Shown here piece by piece: positions 7,571-13,354 of a stretch of DNA of 13,354 bases. Position numbers and translations under genes: made by a program. This stretch comes from DATAPE01 sp034667545 (GTDB lineage Bacteria; Actinomycetota; CADDZG01; WHSQ01), in contig JAXDJR010000037.1 in the NCBI GenBank assembly GCA_034667545.1, forward strand, positions 1 through 13,354. Reading direction: 5' to 3'. The notes below the pieces were generated by a model. It did not search any database, had not been told where the DNA came from, and saw only the letters and a program-made list of their open reading frames with translations. Numbering within the stretch: position 1 is the first letter of the stretch; each line of letters starts with the position of its first letter.

Positions 7571-8841
7571 CACGATCGGGAGCGTGCTTCGTCCTCGGCT
7601 TGACGTGCGCGCTCGTCGCGGCCACCGTCTCTCCGCTTGCGCAGGCCTCTCAGGCTTCGAACATGCGCGCGGGCATCCAAAAGATGCTGAACGCACGCTC
7701 GGCGGCGGTGATGTCGAGGGACAAACGTGCGTTCATGTCGACAGTCGCAAGCGGCTCTCCCAGCTTCGCCCGGCGTCAGGCTCGATGGTTCGCCGGAGTG
7801 ACCAAGCTTCCTCTCCAGTCGTACGAGCTGACTGCGGCATGGTCGCGATACGGCGATCTGGTGCGGCCCCGTGATCGGGCCGCCTACCCGGGGGCCGCAC
7901 GCGTCGCTATCCCCGTCACTGAGGAGCGCTACAAGATCCGTGGATTTGACGGTACGCCCGTCGAGGACGATGTCTTCTATACCTTCGTCGAACGCAACGG
8001 CAAGTGGCTGGTTGCGTCAGATCGCGGTCTGGACCGTCTCGGTCTGAAGAGCTCCCGCCAGCTATGGGATTTTGGTCCCGTTTCGATCCACCGGAGCCGG
8101 CACTTCCTGTTGCTCACGCATCCCTGCTCGGCCCCCATAGGTTGCGCCCGGCTGCCCTCCGGCATGCTCGACCTGGCGGAGAAGGCACTGGCGCGTGTCG
8201 ACAAGTATTGGCCGTTGCCCTGGCGTCACAGGATCGTGATAGCCGCTCCAACGACGACAGGTGAGCTGAAGCGGATCCTGCAGGCAACCTTCGACGTGAA
8301 CAAGTTCGTAGCGTTCGCGTACTCCAGTGAGGACATCGAGCACGGTCTCCGGTTCATCGGCCGGCGGATCATCCTGAACTGGCGGACCATAACGAATCGA
8401 ACCTCGGACTCGGTGCTGACGATCCTGTCCCACGAGCTCACCCACGTAGCCACGCGAAGCGTTGCAGGGCCTCAGCTACCGACCTTCGTCGAGGAAGGTA
8501 TCGCGGAGTACGTCGGCTACAACGCCGACCCCGCGAGCCTGAGCTTCCTGGACTCTGTGGTGCAGACGGGAGGGTTCGACGGCAAGCTCCCGCGCGATTA
8601 TCAGTTCACGACCGGCTCCGGAAGAGACATCTATCTCAGCTATCAGAAAGCTGAGTCCGCGGTGCGATTCTTCATCGATCGCTGGGGGATGGCTCGCTTC
8701 GTGCGGTTCTATCGTCGCCTGGGCCGCGAGCGGGTCGTTATCGGCACGCCGATGTTTCACCTGGACCACGCGCTCCATAAGACCATCGGGATCGGCTTCA
8801 CCGGGTTTCAGAAAGCGTGGGCAAGTAGTCTTAGACCATGA
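7567..8841 (+). CDS. Secreted peptidase-MA-like (gluzincin) zinc metalloprotease
   Basis: A predicted exported zinc protease of 424 residues from CTG 7567. With that start the N-terminus is a good Sec signal: TRSG, a hydrophobic core CFVLGLTCALVAATV and a cleavage site near LAQA-SQA (27/28 or 30/31). Residues ~35-155 look like an NTF2-like domain (QARWFAGVTKLPLQSYEL, YTFVERNGKWLVASDR), an inference from pattern only. The catalytic part has HELTH (289-293) and, 16 residues on, E310 in FVEEGIAEYVGY. The HExxH...EGxAEY layout is that of the gluzincin/peptidase MA group, with H289, H293 and E310 as zinc ligands and E290 as catalyst. A start at GTG 7453 would overlap the aldolase by 118 bp and precede the signal with an Arg-rich out-of-frame tail, so it was rejected. 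The end overlaps thrS by ATGA. The substrate is unknown. Confidence 0.85.
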   Translation: MTRSGACFVLGLTCALVAATVSPLAQASQASNMRAGIQKMLNARSAAVMSRDKRAFMSTVASGSPSFARRQARWFAGVTKLPLQSYELTAAWSRYGDLVRPRDRAAYPGAARVAIPVTEERYKIRGFDGTPVEDDVFYTFVERNGKWLVASDRGLDRLGLKSSRQLWDFGPVSIHRSRHFLLLTHPCSAPIGCARLPSGMLDLAEKALARVDKYWPLPWRHRIVIAAPTTTGELKRILQATFDVNKFVAFAYSSEDIEHGLRFIGRRIILNWRTITNRTSDSVLTILSHELTHVATRSVAGPQLPTFVEEGIAEYVGYNADPASLSFLDSVVQTGGFDGKLPRDYQFTTGSGRDIYLSYQKAESAVRFFIDRWGMARFVRFYRRLGRERVVIGTPMFHLDHALHKTIGIGFTGFQKAWASSLRP

Positions 8842-10790
8842 GCGTCAAGGTCCTTGGAGATGGTGACAAGGATGGGTTCGCGCTCGCGTCGGCAGCCTCC
8901 GCATCTGGAGCCGTGGCGCTGGTTTGGGACGGACGCCAGCGCGATCTGAGTGCGGTGCCTGCGGCCGGCGCGGAGGTCGAAGTCGTAACGCAGAGCGACG
9001 ACCTTGGCCGGGAGATAATCCGCCACTCGACGGCTCACGTCCTCGCTCAGGCAGTGCTGAGGCTCTATCCAGAGGCGAAGTACACGATCGGCCCCCCTAT
9101 CGAGAACGGCTTCTATTACGACTTCGAGGTTGACAAGCCCTTCACGCCCGAGGATCTCGAGCGCATCGAAATCGAGATGCGCAGCATCATCAAGGAGAAC
9201 CAGCGCTTCGAACGCGAAGAGGTAGCGCGCGAGCAGGCGCTGGAGCTGTTCGCCGGCCAGCCGTACAAGATCGAGATCATCGAGGGGGTAGCTGATGGCG
9301 TGGACGCCCTCGACCAGGAAGCCGGCGAGGGTCCTGTCCTTTCGGTGTATCGGAACACGACACCGAGCAACGGGTCTCCGAGTGTCTCGTTCATCGACCT
9401 ATGCCGCGGCCCCCACGTTCCCGGAACGGGCCGCATCAAAGCGTTCAAGCTTCTGAGAAGCTCGGGTGCGTACTGGCGCGGCGATGAGACCAAACCGATG
9501 CTCCAGCGGATCTATGGCACGGCGTGGGAATCCAAGGACGCCCTGAACGATTATCTGCACCGTCTGGAAGAGGCCGAGCGGCGCGACCATCGCAAGATCG
9601 GCCGCGAGCTGGAGCTTTACTCGTGGCCCGAGGAGGTGGGGCCTGGACTGGCTCTGTGGCACCCCAAGGGCGCCATCGCACGCATGATCCTCGAAGATCT
9701 CTCGCGCCGGATGCACCTAGAGCGCGGTTATCAACCGGTGTACACGCCGCACATAGGAAAGAGCGTCTTGTGGGAGACCAGTGGGCACCTTGGATTCTTC
9801 CGCGAGAACATGTTTCCGCCCATGGCAGCCGACGAGGCCGACTACTTCGCCAAGCCCATGAACTGTCCCTTCCACATCCTGATCTACCAGTCCAAGACCC
9901 GCTCGTACCGCGAGCTTCCCGTCCGGCTCAGCGAGCTGGGGACGGTGTACCGCTACGAGCGATCGGGCACCGTCCACGGGATCTTGCGCGCGAGGGGCCT
10001 GACCATGGACGACGCGCACATCTTCTGCCGCCCCGATCAGGTGATCGCAGAGCTGGTGGGGGTAGTGGAGTTCCTCCGAGAGCTCTACGGGACTGTCGGG
10101 TTGTCACCGGACGCCGTGCGGTTCTCCACCAAGCCCGACAAAGCCGTCGGAGCGCCGGAGATGTGGGAGCTCGCCGAAGACGCTATCCGCGCGGGCCTCG
10201 ACAAGGCCGGTCTCGACTACACGATCTCGGAAGGCGAGGGTGCGTTCTATGGGCCGAAGATCGATGTTGATGTGCGCGATGCGATCGGGCGTTACTGGCA
10301 GGTGTGCACGATCCAGGTGGACTTCCAGGAGCCCGACCGCTTCGGTCTCGAGTACGTAGACGAGCATGGCGAGCGCCAGCGACCCGTGATGATCCACCGC
10401 GCCCTATTCGGCTCGGTCGAGCGTTTCTTCGGAGTGCTCGTAGAGCATTTCGCCGGTGCCTTTCCCACATGGCTGGCTCCGGTGCAGGTTGCAGTGATCC
10501 CGATCGCCGACCGTCACGCGGAATACGGTCGCAGGGTTGCCGAGCGCCTGCTCGCCGCGGGTATCCGGGTAGAAGTAGATGATTCGTCCGACACCATGGG
10601 GGCCAAGATCAGACATCAACAGATGCAGAAAGTGCCCTACATGCTCGTCGTGGGCGATAACGAAGCTTCCTCGGCCACGGTTTCGGTGCGCCGGCGCACG
10701 GGCGAAGAGAGCCGAGACGTTTCCCTCGACGATCTCGAGCGCAAGCTGACGGCGGAGATCGAAGGCCGGAGCCTGGACCTCACCCTTTAG
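8838..10790 (+). CDS. thrS: Threonyl-tRNA synthetase
   Basis: Class II synthetase of 650 residues that charges tRNA-Thr and hydrolyses mischarged Ser-tRNA-Thr. The order is: a short, degenerate TGS domain (1-60); an editing domain with H63 and H67 (RHSTAHVLAQ) plus C189 and H193 (LCRGPHVPG); a catalytic domain with zinc ligands C343 (MNCPFH), H394 (DDAHIFC) and H520 (IHRALFGS); and a C-terminal anticodon-binding domain (VQVAVIPIADRHAEYGRRVA). The three zinc ligands are each exactly nine positions later than in E. coli (C334, H385, H511). Motif 3 (GSVERFFGVLVEH) is complete. ATG 8838 overlaps the peptidase stop by ATGA, so no leader or T-box precedes it. A HIT protein follows after 4 bp. Full editing and catalytic equipment is present. 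Confidence 0.97.
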   Translation: MSVKVLGDGDKDGFALASAASASGAVALVWDGRQRDLSAVPAAGAEVEVVTQSDDLGREIIRHSTAHVLAQAVLRLYPEAKYTIGPPIENGFYYDFEVDKPFTPEDLERIEIEMRSIIKENQRFEREEVAREQALELFAGQPYKIEIIEGVADGVDALDQEAGEGPVLSVYRNTTPSNGSPSVSFIDLCRGPHVPGTGRIKAFKLLRSSGAYWRGDETKPMLQRIYGTAWESKDALNDYLHRLEEAERRDHRKIGRELELYSWPEEVGPGLALWHPKGAIARMILEDLSRRMHLERGYQPVYTPHIGKSVLWETSGHLGFFRENMFPPMAADEADYFAKPMNCPFHILIYQSKTRSYRELPVRLSELGTVYRYERSGTVHGILRARGLTMDDAHIFCRPDQVIAELVGVVEFLRELYGTVGLSPDAVRFSTKPDKAVGAPEMWELAEDAIRAGLDKAGLDYTISEGEGAFYGPKIDVDVRDAIGRYWQVCTIQVDFQEPDRFGLEYVDEHGERQRPVMIHRALFGSVERFFGVLVEHFAGAFPTWLAPVQVAVIPIADRHAEYGRRVAERLLAAGIRVEVDDSSDTMGAKIRHQQMQKVPYMLVVGDNEASSATVSVRRRTGEESRDVSLDDLERKLTAEIEGRSLDLTL

Positions 10791-10794
10791 TGGC

Positions 10795-11316
10795 ATGGAG
10801 CGGTTGTGGAGTCCATGGCGGATGGAGTACGTGACCGGCGCAGGTAACAGTGAAGGCTGCATCTTCTGCGATCACCTGGCGCGTGACGACGATGCCGCCG
10901 CGCACATCTTGTTTCGAGGCGAGAGCGCGTTCGTGCTCTTGAACGCGTTCCCCTACAACACCGGTCATCTGATGGTGGCCCCGTTGCGGCACGTCGCGAA
11001 GTTGCACGACCTCGATCCTGCGGAGCGGAGTGCGCTGATGGAACTGACCTCCCGGTCCATTGACATCGTGCAGGAGACGATGAGCCCCGACGGCTTCAAC
11101 GTAGGCATGAATCTCGGCAATGCAGCGGGGGCCGGGGTGCCCGGGCATCTTCACGTGCACGTCGTGCCGCGGTGGGGGGGCGACACGAATTTCATGTCGG
11201 TGGTAGGCGAGACCAAAGTGCTTCCGGAGATGCTCGCCGACACCGACGCCAAACTGAGACCGAGGTTCGCTGCCCTGCAACCCCGAGACAGCCAACCGAA
11301 ACCCCAGGTTTCCTAG
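10795..11316 (+). CDS. HIT-family protein, Ap4A phosphorylase-like
   Basis: A 173-residue nucleotide-binding HIT protein. The histidine triad is intact: H118-L-H120-V-H122 in GHLHVHVVPRW, with H120 the expected nucleophile. It is preceded by the GVPGH loop and a substrate-contacting NVGMNLGNAAG segment. The N-terminus MERLWSPWRMEYV and CIFC (C22, C25) resemble the actinobacterial group that includes M. tuberculosis Rv2613c, shown to be an Ap4A phosphorylase and also located beside thrS. The likely reaction is phosphorolysis of diadenosine tetraphosphate to ADP and ATP; hydrolysis cannot be excluded from sequence. It starts 4 bp after thrS, with no strong ribosome binding site of its own, and is probably co-translated. 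The tail after ~160 is polar and variable (PRDSQPKPQVS). It ends 41 bp before a convergent gene; the pgsA expected next in mycobacteria is absent. Confidence 0.92.
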   Translation: MERLWSPWRMEYVTGAGNSEGCIFCDHLARDDDAAAHILFRGESAFVLLNAFPYNTGHLMVAPLRHVAKLHDLDPAERSALMELTSRSIDIVQETMSPDGFNVGMNLGNAAGAGVPGHLHVHVVPRWGGDTNFMSVVGETKVLPEMLADTDAKLRPRFAALQPRDSQPKPQVS

Positions 11317-11357
11317 CGCTGCCCCTGGAGCGATGTCATGCGACCCTGCGCGGGTAG

Positions 11358-13352
11358 TCAGGCCGGGACCGGCTCCTCTAACGGGCTCGAAGAATCCCGT
11401 TTCTCAGCCAATACCTTGCCCATCGCGTTTGCCGATACGGGCCTAGCGAAGAGGAAACCTTGCGCCAGGTCGCAGCCCAGATCGCGGACCGATTGCAGCT
11501 GTTCTGAGGACTCGATCCCCTCGGCGATGGCTCGAACGCCCAGAGCATGAGCAAGGTTGGCGAGGCTTGTAGTGATAGCTGTGTCCTTGAGGTTATGCCC
11601 CACGCCTTGCACGAAGGAACGGTCGACCTTGATCAGATCCACGGGAAAGCGCCGCAGGTGCCCGATGGAAGAGAACCCGGTGCCGAAATCGTCGATGGCT
11701 ATGTGCACACCCTTGTCGTGCAGTTCCTGGAGCTCCGCGCTGACCCGCTCGCTCACGACTCCTTGCGTCACGATGGCGGTTTCCGTCATCTCGAGCCCAA
11801 GGAAGGTGGCGGGAAGCCCCGTCGCGCGAAGGGCCTTCTCCACCAGCACGGACACCCCGCCGTCTGACAGCTGCTTGCCCGACACGTTGACCCATGTCAC
11901 GAAGGGCTCGGGCAAGATGCCCTCGCGGCGCCACTCGGCTGTCTGTCTGCACGCTTCATGCAGCACGAACTCCCCGAGGAGATGGATCAACGACGAGCCT
12001 TCGGCGAAGGGGATGAACTGGACGGGTGGGACCTCACCCCGTGTCGGCGAATACCACCTTAGGAGCGCCTCGACGCCGACCGTAGCCTGCGTGTCGAGAT
12101 CGATCTCCGGTTGGTAGTGAACGGTGATCTCGCCTCTGTCCAAACCGAGCCGGAGATCCTGCTCGAATCCGAGCACATCATGCAGCTCACGAGCCATGTC
12201 ATCTTCGAACACCTTGTAGCGGTTCCGGCCTTCCTGCTTGGCTGCATACAGCGCAACATCCGCATGGCGGATGAGGACCTCACTTTCCTCGACTCCTCCC
12301 GCGTGAACAACGATCCCGATGCTGGCCGAGAGCGCGAAGTCTCGGTCCCCGATATGCACGGGCTCCGCGAGCTTGGTGAGCAGGCGGTCGGCAACGGCTG
12401 CAGCGCGCGGATTGTCGGCACCTTCGAGGAGAATCCCGAATTCGTCACCGCCGAGGCGCGCCAGGGTGTCGCTGGGCCGCGTCACCTCAACAAAGAGCTG
12501 CCCGACACGGCGAAGTAGTTGATCTCCCGCGTCGTGGCCGAAGGTGTCGTTGACCTGCTTGAATCCGTCGAGGTCGAAAAGGAGAACCGTGAGTGGGTCG
12601 GCAGAGCGCGCCGATCGTGCGAGGGCCTGGCTGAGACGATCTCGGAACAGGGCGCGATTGGCAAGGCCCGTCAAGCTGTCGTGGAAGGCTTGGTGCGTCA
12701 GCTCCTCCTCCAGCCGAACACGCTCGGTGATATCCCGGGCGTTGAGGACTACCCCCCGTACGTAGCGATCCTCGCGGAGGTCGGTTATATGGGCCTCGAG
12801 ATGACGCCATTCCTTGAACCGGGTCGCCATGCGAAACACGATCTCTCCGGCTGATTCGTTCTGAGTCCATGCTGCTTCAACTGATGCTTGATCGTCTGGA
12901 TGTACGAAGCGGATGAGCCCATAGCCGAGCATCTCCTTCTCGGGCCGCCCAAACATGTCGGCGACCGACTTGCTGACGTAGCGGCATCCGCCCACCCCGA
13001 AAACCAGAACGAGATCGGTCGACGATGTAACGAGGCTGCGGAAGTGAGCCGTTTGCCGCCGGGTGACAACGATCAAAGCCCCGGCCAGCAGAAGCGATAT
13101 CAAGAGTCCCACGATGCCCAGCACTACCTGCAGCCCGATCAGATGCGCGATGTTTCGATCGGTGTCTGCCCCGAGCGTTCTGGTGGCGTTGAGCGAAACA
13201 TTGGAGGTCAGTGCCGCGAGCACCTCGAGACGGTGCAACTGAGTTCCCGCGAGGCTCTCGTTCGCGGTCGCGGCCACAGCCCGGTGGGAGCCAGCGAGCA
13301 GCGCTGCCCCCGTGCCCGTCAGGTCCGTGACCAAACGGCCCTCTTGGGCGAA
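11358..13352 (-). CDS. Membrane PAS-GGDEF-EAL cyclic-di-GMP enzyme, N-terminus outside window
   Basis: A c-di-GMP signalling protein with both synthesis and breakdown domains. The frame runs to the right edge, so the first part of the sensor is missing. Residues are counted from the TTG at 13334, which is internal. A Ser/Thr/Ala-rich helical segment (~1-60) precedes one transmembrane helix (~64-91), so this part is probably an extracytoplasmic sensor end. A PAS domain follows (~97-205, with HPDD and NARDITER). GGDEF spans ~215-375: the motif GGDEF is intact at 295-299 and RPSD at 286-289 is a correctly placed inhibitory I-site. EAL spans ~385-640: EALLRW (422-427), N483, E518, D548-D549 (DDFGTG), K569 and E605 are all present, as phosphodiesterase activity needs. 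Both activities therefore look possible. The stop is 41 bp from the convergent HIT gene. Confidence 0.95.
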   Translation of the reverse strand, partial: FAQEGRLVTDLTGTGAALLAGSHRAVAATANESLAGTQLHRLEVLAALTSNVSLNATRTLGADTDRNIAHLIGLQVVLGIVGLLISLLLAGALIVVTRRQTAHFRSLVTSSTDLVLVFGVGGCRYVSKSVADMFGRPEKEMLGYGLIRFVHPDDQASVEAAWTQNESAGEIVFRMATRFKEWRHLEAHITDLREDRYVRGVVLNARDITERVRLEEELTHQAFHDSLTGLANRALFRDRLSQALARSARSADPLTVLLFDLDGFKQVNDTFGHDAGDQLLRRVGQLFVEVTRPSDTLARLGGDEFGILLEGADNPRAAAVADRLLTKLAEPVHIGDRDFALSASIGIVVHAGGVEESEVLIRHADVALYAAKQEGRNRYKVFEDDMARELHDVLGFEQDLRLGLDRGEITVHYQPEIDLDTQATVGVEALLRWYSPTRGEVPPVQFIPFAEGSSLIHLLGEFVLHEACRQTAEWRREGILPEPFVTWVNVSGKQLSDGGVSVLVEKALRATGLPATFLGLEMTETAIVTQGVVSERVSAELQELHDKGVHIAIDDFGTGFSSIGHLRRFPVDLIKVDRSFVQGVGHNLKDTAITTSLANLAHALGVRAIAEGIESSEQLQSVRDLGCDLAQGFLFARPVSANAMGKVLAEKRDSSSPLEEPVPA

Positions 13353-13354
13353 TT

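Noticed and set aside
8800..8840. T-box or other leader in front of thrS
   Set aside because: thrS overlaps the preceding gene by 4 bp, leaving no room for a leader, and no T-box motif is present.
9524..10270. 248-residue + strand ORF inside thrS
   Set aside because: It is an out-of-frame, Arg-rich reading of the thrS catalytic domain.
13332..13334. TTG 13334 as the true start of the GGDEF-EAL protein
   Set aside because: The frame continues to the window edge and the sensor region is only partly present, so the gene is truncated by the window.

Overview
The window is gene-dense, high-GC DNA (clearly above 60% by eye) and reads as a chromosomal segment of an actinobacterium. It is probably from a deep-branching lineage known mainly from environmental sequence rather than a mycobacterium or streptomycete. 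The evidence is the thrS-HIT (Ap4A phosphorylase-type) pair known from Actinobacteria, an actinobacterial-looking cyclopropane synthase, and frequent GTG starts and 1-4 bp gene overlaps. No tRNA, rRNA, CRISPR array, insertion sequence, integrase or long repeat was seen. Species-level placement cannot be made from sequence alone.

Layout: (1) the 3' three quarters of clpB (+), cut by the left edge, converges on cfa (-), a cyclopropane-fatty-acyl-phospholipid synthase. (2) Divergent from cfa is a tight + strand cluster: a ~52-residue zinc-ribbon protein, a D-2-hydroxyacid dehydrogenase, and a small predicted lipoprotein with an HELAH metalloprotease-like motif, each overlapping the next. (3) Convergent with it is a - strand pair: a TPR protein overlapping by ATGA a MidA/NDUFAF7-type methyltransferase. 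(4) Divergent from that is a four-gene + strand unit: class I fructose-bisphosphate aldolase, a secreted peptidase-MA-like protein (HELTH), threonyl-tRNA synthetase, and a HIT-family Ap4A phosphorylase-like protein. (5) The right end is a membrane PAS-GGDEF-EAL protein (-), whose N-terminus lies outside the window.

The parts that make sense together are thrS with the HIT protein (aminoacyl-tRNA synthetases make Ap4A and HIT enzymes remove it) and the translationally coupled TPR/methyltransferase pair. The other groupings look like compact housekeeping transcription units, not one pathway. No intergenic gap exceeds about 105 bp.

No convincing new multi-gene defence or mobile system was found. 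The most unusual signal is at translation starts. Three genes have reading frames and N-termini that make sense only, or best, if translation begins at non-canonical codons: CTG at 3376, CTG at 7567, and perhaps ATC at 3170 on the - strand. Two of the three have a well-placed Shine-Dalgarno sequence. Other points worth checking are the tiny RpoP-like zinc-ribbon gene, easily missed by length cut-offs, and the orphan HELAH lipoprotein with an incomplete metzincin-like motif.
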